Assembly (NCBI GenBank): GCA_036510675.1
Contig: DATCDN010000098.1
Span: forward strand, 1-43,539
DNA from: JAATGI01 sp036510675
GTDB taxonomy: Bacteria > Pseudomonadota > Alphaproteobacteria > ATCC43930 > CGMCC-115725
Direction of reading: 5' to 3'
DNA length: 43,539 nucleotides
The notes below the pieces were generated by a model. That model had not been told where the DNA came from. It searched no databases and saw only the letters and a program-made list of their open reading frames with translations. Position 1 is the stretch's first letter, and every line of letters starts with the position of its first letter. This document shows, piece after piece, positions 1-8,473 of this stretch. A program made the position numbers and the translations under genes.

Positions 1-145
1 CCCTCCCCCGCCAGCGGGGGAGGGCAGAGATCGCGAAGCGATCGAGGGTGGGGGCCCGTTGCAGGGCGTCGCGGCCAACCAAAAATCGTCTCGCCCCTCC
101 CCCGACTTGATCGGGGGATCAGCCGCCCCCTCAACAAAGCCATTG
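1..145. repeat. Palindromic intergenic repeat upstream of the first operon
   Basis: Two perfect hairpins are visible: positions 1-9 pair with 16-24 (C/T-rich arm against G/A-rich arm), and GATCGC at 29-34 pairs with GCGATC at 38-43. A third G/C-rich palindromic piece lies near 98-118. The composition matches the other intergenic repeats in this window (8367, 25080, 28331). An open frame runs through it from 59, but that N-terminus is low-complexity and unlike any amidohydrolase, so the region is treated as non-coding. Confidence 0.6.
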
Positions 146-196
146 TCTCTCGGGGCGGTGGGAGAAATACTAACGGCGCGAGGGAGAGACAGTGCC

Positions 197-1267
197 ATGT
201 GTGTCGATATTCGGCCCTATCGGCCAATCGATTGCGACATCCATCCGGCGGTGCCGGATTTCGGCGCGCTCGTGCCCTATCTCGACGATTATTGGCGCGA
301 GGCCGCGCGGACGAGGGGCTTCGACCGGCTCAATCTCGATTTGACCAGTTATCCGCCGGAGGCGCCGCTGTCCGCCCGGCCCGACTGGCGGCCCGCGACC
401 GGCAATCCCGGCAGCGATTTTGGCGCTTTGCAGGCCCAGGCGCTCGATCATTTCGGCGCGCGATTCGCCATCTGCAACGTGATCCACGCGGCGCAGACCC
501 TGTTCAATGCCGACATGGCCGCCGCCTTCTGCCGCGCCATCAACGATTGGCAGGCGGCGTCGCTGCTCGACCGCGATCCGCGCCTGCGCGCCTCGATCGT
601 GATTCCGTGGCAGGACGTGACACTGGCGGTAGCGGAGATCGAGCGCCGCGCCGCCGACCGGCGCTTCGTCCAGGTGCTGATGCTGGCCCAGCAAGAGGCG
701 CCGCACGGAAAGCGGCAATTCTGGCCGATCTATGACGCGGCCCAGCGCCACGACATGCCGATCGGCATCCATGCCGGCAGCGCCTATCGCCACGCGCCGA
801 CGCCGACCGGCTGGTCCAGTTCCTATCTCGCGGATTATGTCGCCTATGGCAACGCGTTCGAGCCGGCGCTGCTGAGCCTGATCGTCGAGGGCGTGTTCGT
901 GAAATTCCCGGCGCTGAAAGTGGTGCTGCTCGAATCGGGGGTGAGCTGGCTGCCGGCCTTTCTGTGGCGCGCCAACAAGACCTGGCGCGGCGTGCGCTCG
1001 GAAACGCCGTGGGTGAACCGGCCACCCGCCGACTATGTCCGCGACCATGTCCGGCTGACGATCCAGCCGCTCGACGCGCCGCCCGATCCCGATTTGTTGG
1101 AGACGCTGGTGGAACAACTCGGCAGCGACGAGATGCTGTTATTTTCGACCGACTATCCTCACTGGCACTTCGATGGCGACGATGTGCTGCCGGCCGCCTT
1201 CGCCCGTGATCTGGCGCCGAAGATCCTGTTCGAGAACGCGCTTGCCACCTATCCCCGGCTGAATTGA
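197..1267 (+). CDS. Amidohydrolase family protein (ACMSD-like, TIM barrel), first paralogue
   Basis: A 356-residue protein of the amidohydrolase_2 group that includes aminocarboxymuconate-semialdehyde decarboxylase. These are metal-dependent TIM-barrel hydrolases or decarboxylases acting on organic acids. Visible hallmarks are the N-terminal DCDIHP motif (first metal-ligand strand), GIHAGS in the middle (metal His), and LLFSTDYPHWHFD near the C-terminus (the Asp at the end of the barrel). The ATG at 197 is chosen because AGGGAGAGAC lies just upstream and the protein then begins a few residues before DCDIHP, as in the family; the longer frame from 59 only adds repeat-derived sequence. The neighbour at 1275 is a paralogue with the same motifs, so the pair may form a heteromer or act on successive intermediates. 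The substrate cannot be read from sequence. Confidence 0.88.
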   Translation: MCVDIRPYRPIDCDIHPAVPDFGALVPYLDDYWREAARTRGFDRLNLDLTSYPPEAPLSARPDWRPATGNPGSDFGALQAQALDHFGARFAICNVIHAAQTLFNADMAAAFCRAINDWQAASLLDRDPRLRASIVIPWQDVTLAVAEIERRAADRRFVQVLMLAQQEAPHGKRQFWPIYDAAQRHDMPIGIHAGSAYRHAPTPTGWSSSYLADYVAYGNAFEPALLSLIVEGVFVKFPALKVVLLESGVSWLPAFLWRANKTWRGVRSETPWVNRPPADYVRDHVRLTIQPLDAPPDPDLLETLVEQLGSDEMLLFSTDYPHWHFDGDDVLPAAFARDLAPKILFENALATYPRLN

Positions 1268-1274
1268 GGGACCG

Positions 1275-2381
1275 ATGACCACCACCACGCTCGACCGTCA
1301 AGCCGACGCGCAGACCCGCCTCACGGTGATCGATTGCGACATCCATCCGACCCTGCGCGGCGGCCTCGACAATCTGCTGCCCTATCTGCCGACGCGCTGG
1401 CATGAGCATCTGCGGCTCTACGGGCCGCTGATGCATCAGGCGCTGGCCAAGACGCTGTCCTATCCGCGCATGCAGCCGGGCCTGGCGCGCCTCGACGCCT
1501 GGCCACCCGAGGGCGGCGTCCCCGGCTCCAACCTCGCCTTCATGCGGCGCCAGCATCTCGACCCCAACGGCGTCGAATTCGGCATGCTGCAGCCGCTGGG
1601 CCCCGGCCCGATGCAGCGCAATCTCGATTTCGGCGCCGCGATCTGTACCGCCTTCAACGAATGGCAGCGCGCGGAATGGACCGGCCAGGACCAGCGGCTG
1701 CGCGGCGCGGTGGTGATCATTCCCGACGATGTCGAGGCCGCCATCGCCGAGATCAGGCGCGTCGGCGCCGACCGCTCCTTCGCCCAGATCGCGTTTCCGC
1801 CGCGCACCGCCGAGCCGCCCGGCCATCGCCGCTATTGGCCGATCTATGAGGCGGCGGCCGAATACGATCTGCCGATCGGCATGCATGTCTCGGGCTTCAA
1901 CGGGCATACGCTGACCGGCGGCGGCTGGCCCAGTTTCTATATCGAGGATCACTTCTCCAACGTGCAGGTGATGCAATCGGTCATCACCAGCTTCGTGCTG
2001 GAGGGCGTGTTCGAGCGCTTCCCGACCTTGAAAGTGGTGCTGATCGAGGGCGGGTTCGGCTGGGTGCCGGCGCTGACCTGGCGGCTCGACAAGCATTGGG
2101 CGCGAATGCGCTCCGAAGTGCCGCGGGTGAAGCGGCCGCCCTCGGAATATATTAAATCCAATATCTGGTTCACGACCCAGCCGATCGAGGAGCCGGAGAA
2201 CCCGCGCGACCTGCTCCACCTCATCGACTGGATCGGCTGGGACCGGCTGCTGTTCTCGACCGACTATCCGCATTGGGATTTCGACGATCCCAAATATGTC
2301 TTCAAGGTGCGCCTGACCGAGGCACAAAAGGCGCAATTGTTCCGCGGCAACGCCCGTCACGTCTATTCGCGCCTCGGTTGA
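1275..2381 (+). CDS. Amidohydrolase family protein (ACMSD-like, TIM barrel), second paralogue
   Basis: A 368-residue metal-dependent hydrolase or decarboxylase homologous to the preceding gene. It repeats the diagnostic blocks: VIDCDIHPTLRGG near residue 17, YDLPIGMHVSGF in the middle, VVLIEGGFGWVPAL, and LLFSTDYPHWDFDDP near the C-terminus. It begins 7 bases after the upstream stop with GAGGGACC as ribosome binding site, and the Rieske gene starts 1 base after its stop, so it belongs to a tight operon. The two paralogues differ most in the substrate-lid region (residues 40-100), consistent with different substrates or a regulatory/catalytic subunit pair; this is inference. The family assignment is firm and the reaction is unknown. 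Confidence 0.88.
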   Translation: MTTTTLDRQADAQTRLTVIDCDIHPTLRGGLDNLLPYLPTRWHEHLRLYGPLMHQALAKTLSYPRMQPGLARLDAWPPEGGVPGSNLAFMRRQHLDPNGVEFGMLQPLGPGPMQRNLDFGAAICTAFNEWQRAEWTGQDQRLRGAVVIIPDDVEAAIAEIRRVGADRSFAQIAFPPRTAEPPGHRRYWPIYEAAAEYDLPIGMHVSGFNGHTLTGGGWPSFYIEDHFSNVQVMQSVITSFVLEGVFERFPTLKVVLIEGGFGWVPALTWRLDKHWARMRSEVPRVKRPPSEYIKSNIWFTTQPIEEPENPRDLLHLIDWIGWDRLLFSTDYPHWDFDDPKYVFKVRLTEAQKAQLFRGNARHVYSRLG

Positions 2382-2382
2382 G

Positions 2383-2796
2383 ATGGCGAAGCATGTGGTG
2401 GCGGCGATCGCCGAATTGGCGCCGGGCGGCGTCAAGGTCGTGACCGTCAACGGCCGCGAGATCGGCCTGTTCAATCTCGGCGGCGATTATTTCGCGCTGC
2501 TCAATCGCTGTCCCCATGCCGGGGCGGCGCTGTGCGACGGTCAGGTGATGGGCCTCGCGCTCTCGGACGAGCCGGGGACCTATCGGCTCGACCGGCCGGG
2601 CGAGATGATCCGCTGTCCCTGGCATGGCTGGGAATACGATATTCGCACGGGTCAAAGCTGGTGCGATCCGCGTAAAGTCCGCGTGCCGCGTTTTGATGTC
2701 GCGCGCGAGACCGGCGCGGAGATCGTCAAGGGACCGTACATCGCCGAGACGTTTCCCGTGATGATCGAGCATGATTACCTCGTCGTGGATATGTGA
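2383..2796 (+). CDS. Rieske [2Fe-2S] domain protein
   Basis: A 137-residue single-domain Rieske protein. The two cluster-binding motifs are clear: C43-P-H45 in NRCPHAGAALCDG and C78-P-W-H81 in CPWHGWEYD. Such small proteins act as electron carriers for ring-hydroxylating or other oxygenases, or as ferredoxin-like subunits, in the cytoplasm. There is no transmembrane anchor or Tat signal, which separates it from respiratory Rieske subunits. It lies between two hydrolases and a 2OG dioxygenase. 2OG dioxygenases need no ferredoxin, so its partner is unclear: it may serve an oxygenase encoded elsewhere or act in its own right. No ferredoxin reductase gene is present in the operon. Confidence 0.9.
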   Translation: MAKHVVAAIAELAPGGVKVVTVNGREIGLFNLGGDYFALLNRCPHAGAALCDGQVMGLALSDEPGTYRLDRPGEMIRCPWHGWEYDIRTGQSWCDPRKVRVPRFDVARETGAEIVKGPYIAETFPVMIEHDYLVVDM

Positions 2797-2806
2797 GAGA
2801 GATTGC

Positions 2807-3679
2807 ATGGGCATTTCGGCACGGCCGCTTCATCCACCGCGCTTTTTCGCCGACGTGACCGGCATCGATTTCAGCCGGGCGCTCGATCCCGCGACCGGCC
2901 GCGCGGTCATCGCGCTCAATGATGAATATGGCGTGCTGCTGTTCCCGGCGACCGGCCTCGACGATGAGGGGCATGTCGCGTTCAGCCGGCTGCTGGGGCC
3001 GCTGGAACTGGCGCCCAAGCTCTTCGCCAAGGAAGCGGACAATCGCCGCCGCCTCAAGCTGCCGGAATTGTTCGAGGCCGGCAATCTCGACGCCGACGGC
3101 GATATCCAGCGCATCGACGATCGCTTTCGCATGTTCGCGCGCGGCAACCGGCTGTGGCACACCGACAGCTCGTTCTATCAGCAACGCTCGAAATATTCGC
3201 TGCTGCTGGCGCATTTCGTGCCGCCCGAGGGGGCCGACACCGAATTCGCCGACATGCGCGCCGCCTATGACGCGCTGTCCCCGGCGATGAAGGAGCGGAT
3301 CGAGGATCTGGTCTGCGAGCACGATGTCTGGTACTCGCGCGAGCTTGCCGGCTTTCCCGACGCCCAGCCGGCGGAGCGCGACAAGCGCGCGCCGGCGCGC
3401 CATCGCCTCGTCCACATGCATCCCTCGGGCCGCAAAACCCTGCTGCTGGCCTCGCATGCGTCGCGGATCGTGGGCATGCCGCTCGACGAGGGGCGGGCGC
3501 TGCTGCGCGATTTGATGCTGTTCGCCACCGGGGCGCGCTTCGTTCATCGCCACGCCTGGGCGCGGGGCGATTGCGTGATGTGGGACAATCGCTGCACCAT
3601 GCATCGCGCAACGCCGTTCGACGATCTGCGACAGAAACGCGACATGCGCCGCACCACCGTCATCGACGACGCGGCTTAG
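2807..3679 (+). CDS. TauD/TfdA-family Fe(II)/2-oxoglutarate dioxygenase (TfdA-like)
   Basis: A 290-residue non-haem iron dioxygenase. The facial triad is visible as H118-x-D120 (LWHTDSSF) and H266 (RCTMHRATPFDD), with R277 placed to bind the 2-oxoglutarate carboxylate; the spacing is very close to that described for 2,4-dichlorophenoxyacetate dioxygenase TfdA. The family couples 2OG decarboxylation to hydroxylation of a C-H bond, often leading to ether cleavage or desaturation. Start ATG 2807 follows GAGAGAGATT and removes 12 codons that overlap the Rieske gene. Being close to TfdA, it may attack an aryloxyalkanoate or a related natural acid, which would suit downstream import by the Liv-type transporter. 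The substrate is inference. Confidence 0.88.
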   Translation: MGISARPLHPPRFFADVTGIDFSRALDPATGRAVIALNDEYGVLLFPATGLDDEGHVAFSRLLGPLELAPKLFAKEADNRRRLKLPELFEAGNLDADGDIQRIDDRFRMFARGNRLWHTDSSFYQQRSKYSLLLAHFVPPEGADTEFADMRAAYDALSPAMKERIEDLVCEHDVWYSRELAGFPDAQPAERDKRAPARHRLVHMHPSGRKTLLLASHASRIVGMPLDEGRALLRDLMLFATGARFVHRHAWARGDCVMWDNRCTMHRATPFDDLRQKRDMRRTTVIDDAA

Positions 3680-3702
3680 ACAATAATATCGGGGAGGCAA
3701 GA

Positions 3703-4836
3703 ATGAAGAATTGGGGCCGGGCGCTGGCGTTCGCCGCCGCGCTGACATCCGTCGTCGCTGTCACCAACGCCGCCCGCGCCGACGATCTGGTGATCGGCGC
3801 CGTCGGCTCGATGACCGGCGTCGCCGCCGCCTTCGACCGCGCGGTGGTCGAGGGCGCGCAGGCCTATGTCAAGGTGTGGAACGAAAAGGGTGGCTTCAAG
3901 GGCCGCCACGTCACGTTGGAACTCCTCGACGATGAATCGAATTCCGCCACCGCCGTCACCGTCTACCGCAAGCTGGTGGAGGATAAGCGCGTCAATATCA
4001 TCATCGCCGCCTCGCCCAGCCAGACCCTGCTCGCCATCAAGGCGATCGCCGACGATTACGGCGTGCCGACCATCGGCTCGGCGACGGTGGTGCAGCTCGC
4101 GGTGCCGCCGGCGAAATATTTCTTTCGCTCGCTGCCCGGCACCGACGCCTATATGCAGACGCTGGTCGATTGGGTGAAGGCGCACGGCTACAAAAGGTTG
4201 GCCATCCTCAACCCGAGCGACGCCGCCGGACAGAGCGAAGCGGTTCTTATCAAGGCGGACGCCGCCAAGGCCGGAATCACCATCGTCGATGCCGAGAAAT
4301 ACAACAACACCGACACCAACTTTACCGCTCAGCTCGTCAACATCCGCAACGCCAAGCCGGATTTTTTCTATTGCGGCATCATCGGCGGCCCGTCGGTCAC
4401 GATCTTCAAACAAGTGAAGCAGTTGCGGCTATCGATGCCGATCGCGCTGCATTCCTCGGCGTTCAATCCGAATTTCTATAACGGCATCGGCGGGGTGAAG
4501 GAGGCCGAGGGCGTCTATTCCCCGGTCGAGCGCGGCGGCATGGCCGGCACCGCGTCGGGCCTCTCCAACACGCTGTTCAAAGAGGCGAGCGCCGCGATGG
4601 GTCATGCCGCGACCAATCTCAACACCGCCGGATGGGACACGGCGATGGTGGTGGCGCATGCCATCGAAACCTCCGACGGCACGCGCGAGGGCATTCGCGT
4701 GGCGCTGGAGAAGACCAAGGATTTTCCGGTGATCGGCGGCTTCATTTCCTATGCGCCGAACGATCATCGCGGCAAGGACGAGCGCAGCGTCGGCATCGGC
4801 CGGCTGACCCAAGGCCATTTCGTCGAGGCGAAATAG
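3703..4836 (+). CDS. ABC transporter substrate-binding protein, LivK/Peripla_BP_6 type
   Basis: A 377-residue periplasmic binding protein with a Sec signal peptide: MKNWGR, a hydrophobic core, then a likely cut after ...NAARA (about residue 26). The mature part has the two-lobe Leu/Ile/Val-binding fold with IGAVGSMTGVAAAFDRAVVEGAQAY at the start and RKLVEDKRVNIIIAASPSQT in lobe 1. ATG 3703 follows GGGGAGG at 3691-3697; the longer frame adds 44 residues read out of the preceding dioxygenase gene. It is the capture subunit for the permeases and ATPases that follow. In catabolic operons this family often binds aromatic or other carboxylates rather than amino acids, so the ligand may be the substrate of the upstream enzymes (inference). 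Confidence 0.92.
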   Translation: MKNWGRALAFAAALTSVVAVTNAARADDLVIGAVGSMTGVAAAFDRAVVEGAQAYVKVWNEKGGFKGRHVTLELLDDESNSATAVTVYRKLVEDKRVNIIIAASPSQTLLAIKAIADDYGVPTIGSATVVQLAVPPAKYFFRSLPGTDAYMQTLVDWVKAHGYKRLAILNPSDAAGQSEAVLIKADAAKAGITIVDAEKYNNTDTNFTAQLVNIRNAKPDFFYCGIIGGPSVTIFKQVKQLRLSMPIALHSSAFNPNFYNGIGGVKEAEGVYSPVERGGMAGTASGLSNTLFKEASAAMGHAATNLNTAGWDTAMVVAHAIETSDGTREGIRVALEKTKDFPVIGGFISYAPNDHRGKDERSVGIGRLTQGHFVEAK

Positions 4837-4858
4837 CGCAACAAACCGCGCCGCCCGC

Positions 4859-5749
4859 ATGGATTTCGCCACCCTCGCGCAGTTGACCCTGTCGGGGCTG
4901 ACCACCGGCTGCGTCTATGCGCTGGTGGCGATCGGGTTCGTGCTGTGCGCCAATGTGTCGGGCATCGTCAATTTCGCGCAAGGCGAATATGTCATGGTCG
5001 GCGGCATCGTCACCGCCGGCCTGGTGTCGATGAAATTTCCGCTGGGCGTCGCGATTGTCATCGCGGTGGCGCTCGGCGCGGTGCTGGGCCTGGTGCAGGA
5101 ACGGCTGACCGTGGCGCCGATCCGCCGCGCGCCGATGTTTTTGCAAGCGACGGTGGCGCTCGGCGTCGCGGTGCTGATCCGCAGCGTCGCGCTGGTGGTG
5201 TGGGGCAAGGACCCCTATGGCATGCCGGGCTTCATCGGCGACGATGCCTTTCTGTTCCTCGGCGCGTTGTTGCCGCTGCAGGCGCTGTTCGTGTGGGGCG
5301 CCACCGCTTTGTTCCTCGCGGTGACGTTCTGGCTGTTGAAATATACCGAGCTGGGCCGTGCCATCCGCGCCGTCGCGATCAATCCGCGCGCGGCGCGGCT
5401 GATGGGGATCGAGATCGGGCGCATCAGCATGCTGGTGTTCGCCGCCTCGGGTGCCGCCGGGGCGCTGGCTGGCGTCGCGATCGCGCCGATTACCTCCGCC
5501 TCGTGGGATTCGGGCCTCGAATTCGGCGTCAAGGGATTCACCGGCGCGATCATCGGCGGCTTCCGCTCGCCATTCTGGGCGACGGTAGCGGGTCTCGGCA
5601 TCGGCATGCTGGAATCGCTGTCGGCGGGCTATGTCTCGTCCGAGGCGAAGGACATCGTCACCTATGGCGTCCTGTTGCTCTATCTGATGATTCGCGGCGG
5701 CGTCTTCGCGCTGGGCGGCCGCGCCACCGGCGCCGCGGACCAGCATTGA
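4859..5749 (+). CDS. Branched-chain amino acid-type ABC permease, LivH family
   Basis: A 296-residue inner-membrane permease with about eight hydrophobic segments. The N-terminus (LTTGCVYALVAIGFVLCANV, then GIVNFAQGEYVMVGG) is the classical LivH signature. AIAINPRAARLMGIE-like sequence around residue 180 (here AVAINPRAARLMGIEIGRI) is the EAA-type loop that docks with the ATPase. It begins 22 bases after the binding-protein stop and its stop codon overlaps the probable TTG start of the next gene, so the subunits are translationally coupled. It forms the channel with the LivM half of the following fusion protein. Confidence 0.92.
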   Translation: MDFATLAQLTLSGLTTGCVYALVAIGFVLCANVSGIVNFAQGEYVMVGGIVTAGLVSMKFPLGVAIVIAVALGAVLGLVQERLTVAPIRRAPMFLQATVALGVAVLIRSVALVVWGKDPYGMPGFIGDDAFLFLGALLPLQALFVWGATALFLAVTFWLLKYTELGRAIRAVAINPRAARLMGIEIGRISMLVFAASGAAGALAGVAIAPITSASWDSGLEFGVKGFTGAIIGGFRSPFWATVAGLGIGMLESLSAGYVSSEAKDIVTYGVLLLYLMIRGGVFALGGRATGAADQH

Positions 5750-7539
5750 GCACGTCGCCGCGCGCCGTGGGCCGGCAGCCCCGCGCCCTCCTGTTCGCGG
5801 CCTTCATCGTCGCGATTCTGCTGTATCCGATCGTGATGCGCTCCGACTACGCGCTGGGCGCCGCGATCACGGTCGGCGCGATGGCGATCGCCTCGGTCGG
5901 GTTCGTGCTGCTGATCGGCTATGCGCATCAACTCGCGATCGGCCAGGCGGCATTCTGCACCATCGGCGGCTATGGCAGCGCGCTCCTGGTGACGCGCCAT
6001 GGCTGGGACCCGTTTCCGGCGATGCTGGTCGCGATGGTCGGCGCGATGGCGCTGGCCTATGTCGTCGGCCGGCCGATCCTGAAGCTGCGCGGCTTCGTCC
6101 TGGCGATGGCGTCGCTGGCGCTGCAATTGATTCTTGGCTTCCTCGCGGTGCAATGGACCGATCTGACTGGCGGTGCCATCGGCATCGACGGCGTGCCGCG
6201 CTTCGCGATTTTCGGCTGGGCCGTCGGTGGCGACCGCGACTTGTTCTATGTGGTGTGGGGCGCGGTGGCGCTGGCGGTGCTGGTCGGCCTCAATATCGAC
6301 CGCTCGCGCATCGGGCGCGAATTGAAGGCGATCGCGTCGAGCGAGCGCGCCGCCGGCTCGGTCGGCATCGATCTCGCCGCCGCCAAGGTGCGGATGTTCG
6401 TCCTCAGCGCCGGCATGGCAAGCGTCGCCGGCAGCCTCACCGTGCATTACCTGCGGCTGATGGACCCGGGCGTGTTCGGCTTTCAATATTCGCTCGACAT
6501 CATCACCGCGGTGGTGATCGGCGGGCTGACCTCGATCTGGGGCGGCGTGCTCGGCGCCGCGATCATCGTGGCGCTGCGCGAAGGGCTGCGCTTCGCCGCC
6601 CAGCCGCTGTTCGAGGGCATCGTCATGGGGGCGCTGACGGTGCTGGTGCTGCTGCTGTTTCCGCGCGGCGTCGCCGGCGGCATCGCCGATCTCTACCGCC
6701 GCATTGGGTCGCGCAGCGAGATGTCCGGCGGCGGTGGGGCGGTCGCCGATTTTTCCGATACCGCCTCGGTCGTCGCGGATGACGGCACCATCCTGACATT
6801 GGACGGGGTAAGCCGCCGGTTCGGCAGCCTCGTCGCGGTCGATCAGGTCGGCTTCACCGTCCAACGCCATTCCATCACCGCGTTGATCGGGCCGAACGGC
6901 GCCGGCAAGACCACGCTGTTCAACATGATTTCGGGCGACCAGCCGCTGGATGGCGGCCGCATCGTTTTGGCGGGCGAGCGGATCGACCTTCTGCCGCCGC
7001 ACCGGGTGGCGCGGCGCGGCGTCGCCCGCACGTTTCAGAATCTCGAACTCTTCGACAATCTGACGGTGCTCGACAATGTCATGTGCGGCCGCGCGCGCCA
7101 CGCCGCCACCGGCCTGATCGAGATCGTGGCGCGGCTGCCGCGCGTCGCCCGCGAGGAACGGGTACAGCGCGCGGCGGCGACGCGTTGCCTCGCCTTCGTT
7201 GGCCTCGCCGACGCCGCCCATCGCATGCCATCGGCATTGCCCTTCGGCCATCAGCGGCTGCTGGAGATTGCGCGCGCGCTGGCGCTGGAGCCGGCGCTGC
7301 TGCTGCTGGACGAGCCGGCCTCGGGCCTCAACGATTCCGAAACCGAGGCGCTGGCCGATCTGATTTTGCGCATCCGGGCGCGGGGTGTGACGGTGCTGCT
7401 GGTGGAGCACGATATTCGCCTGGTGATGGGATTGGCCGATCATATCGTGGTGATGAATTACGGAAAGAAGATCGCGGAGGGCGCGCCCGCCTTGGTGCGG
7501 GCCGACCCGCATGTCCTCGCCGCCTATCTCGGAAGCTGA
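5746..7539 (+). CDS. LivM-LivG fusion: ABC permease joined to ATPase
   Basis: One uninterrupted 597-residue frame carries two transporter subunits. Residues 1 to about 325 are a LivM-type permease (GYAHQLAIGQAAFCTIGGYGS near residue 60, then several membrane segments and the GGLTSIWGGVLGAA block). Then comes a short Gly/Ser-rich linker (around MSGGGGAVAD) and a LivG-type ATPase: Walker A GPNGAGKT near residue 381, signature LPFGHQRLLEIARAL, Walker B LLLLDEPASGLN, and an H-loop in LLVEHDIRLVMG. The start is taken as TTG 5746, overlapping the LivH stop; GTG 5767 is an alternative. The open frame upstream of 5746 (back to 4945) is out-of-frame shadow of livH. Such M-G fusions occur in some proteobacterial transporters. 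Confidence 0.88.
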   Translation: MSTSPRAVGRQPRALLFAAFIVAILLYPIVMRSDYALGAAITVGAMAIASVGFVLLIGYAHQLAIGQAAFCTIGGYGSALLVTRHGWDPFPAMLVAMVGAMALAYVVGRPILKLRGFVLAMASLALQLILGFLAVQWTDLTGGAIGIDGVPRFAIFGWAVGGDRDLFYVVWGAVALAVLVGLNIDRSRIGRELKAIASSERAAGSVGIDLAAAKVRMFVLSAGMASVAGSLTVHYLRLMDPGVFGFQYSLDIITAVVIGGLTSIWGGVLGAAIIVALREGLRFAAQPLFEGIVMGALTVLVLLLFPRGVAGGIADLYRRIGSRSEMSGGGGAVADFSDTASVVADDGTILTLDGVSRRFGSLVAVDQVGFTVQRHSITALIGPNGAGKTTLFNMISGDQPLDGGRIVLAGERIDLLPPHRVARRGVARTFQNLELFDNLTVLDNVMCGRARHAATGLIEIVARLPRVAREERVQRAAATRCLAFVGLADAAHRMPSALPFGHQRLLEIARALALEPALLLLDEPASGLNDSETEALADLILRIRARGVTVLLVEHDIRLVMGLADHIVVMNYGKKIAEGAPALVRADPHVLAAYLGS

Positions 7540-7540
7540 G

Positions 7541-8329
7541 ATGGCGGCGCTGCTGGAAATCGAGAATGTGACGGCCGGCTATGGCCGCAATCAGGTGCTG
7601 CACGGCGTGTCGCTGGCGGTCGCCGAGGGCGAGATCGTGACGCTGCTCGGTGCCAATGGCGCCGGCAAGACGACGCTGCTCGACACGGTGATGGGCCTAG
7701 TGCGCGCGCGCGCCGGCGCCGTCGCGTTCGCCGGCGAGACGATTTCCGCGCTGGCCACCGCCGCCATCGTGCGGCGCGGCATCGCGCTGGCACCGGAGCG
7801 TCGGCAATTGTTCGGCGCAATGTCGGTCGAGGAAAATCTGCTGCTCGGCGCCTATGGCCGCGCCGGGCGCCGCGCCGCGTCGCCACGCGCCGATCTCGAC
7901 GCCCAATACCGACGGTTTCCGCGCCTGCGCGAGCGGCGGCGGCAACTGGCGCAATCGCTGAGCGGCGGCGAGCAGCAGATGGCGGCGATCGCCCGCGCCC
8001 TGATGGCGCGCCCGCGCTTGTTGCTGTTGGACGAGCCATCGCTGGGGCTGGCCCCGCTGATGGTCGCGCAGATTTTCCAATGCATCGAGGAATTGCGGCG
8101 TGGCGGCGGCACCATCCTCTTGGTCGAGCAGAATGCGCGCGCCGCCCTCGGCATCGCCGACCGGGCCTATGTGCTTGAGACCGGGCGCATCACGCTCAGC
8201 GGCCCGGCATCGGCGCTGCTCGAAAATCCGGCGGTGCAGGATGCCTATCTCGGCGGCCAGGGATCGTCATCGCGCGCGATGGAGGAGCGCATCCGCGCCC
8301 GCGCCGCGCTCTACCCGGTGCGGCGCTAA
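7541..8329 (+). CDS. Branched-chain amino acid-type ABC ATPase, LivF family
   Basis: A 262-residue ATPase, the second nucleotide-binding subunit of the importer. It shows Walker A GANGAGKT (37-44), the signature LSGGEQQMAAIARAL, Walker B LLLLDEPSLGLAP and an H-loop in LLVEQNARAAL. The LSGGEQ and SLGLAP wording is typical of LivF as opposed to LivG. ATG 7541 lies 1 base after the stop of the fusion gene; an earlier in-frame ATG at 7511 lies inside that gene. The C-terminus carries about 20 extra basic residues after the usual end (GGQGSSSRAMEERIRAR...). It is the last gene of the operon; a palindromic repeat follows. Confidence 0.92.
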   Translation: MAALLEIENVTAGYGRNQVLHGVSLAVAEGEIVTLLGANGAGKTTLLDTVMGLVRARAGAVAFAGETISALATAAIVRRGIALAPERRQLFGAMSVEENLLLGAYGRAGRRAASPRADLDAQYRRFPRLRERRRQLAQSLSGGEQQMAAIARALMARPRLLLLDEPSLGLAPLMVAQIFQCIEELRRGGGTILLVEQNARAALGIADRAYVLETGRITLSGPASALLENPAVQDAYLGGQGSSSRAMEERIRARAALYPVRR

Positions 8330-8333
8330 GTGC

Positions 8334-8432
8334 GGTATCCAGTCGCTTGGAAGCGCCTCTCCGTCACCCCCGGACTTGATCCGGGGGTCCATCGATGGAT
8401 CGCCGGGTCAAGCCCGGCGATGACGGCTAAAG
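8334..8432. repeat. Palindromic repeat between livF and lhr
   Basis: Two perfect hairpins lie between the convergent genes: CCCCCGGA 8367-8374 with TCCGGGGG 8380-8387 (loop CTTGA), and CGCCGGG 8401-8407 with CCCGGCG 8413-8419 (loop TCAAG). The preceding words CGGTATCCAGTC recur at about 19001, just before another hairpin of the same type, which marks a dispersed family. There is no T-run, so it is not a classical intrinsic terminator, although it could still end both transcripts. Confidence 0.7.
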
Positions 8433-8473
8433 GGTGACTGCATCGATGTGAAAATTGCGCTGACCCGCGCGCC

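Noticed and set aside
540..2474. Minus-strand open frame of 644 residues
   Set aside because: It covers the two amidohydrolase genes in antisense. There is no recognisable motif and it is low-complexity.
4945..5745. Upstream extension of the LivM-LivG frame
   Set aside because: This part is livH read in another frame (Arg/Gly-rich, no membrane segments). Homology starts only after about 5780.
8367..8419. Hairpins after livF as a bidirectional intrinsic terminator
   Set aside because: Neither hairpin is followed by a T-run on either strand. It is recorded as a dispersed repeat.
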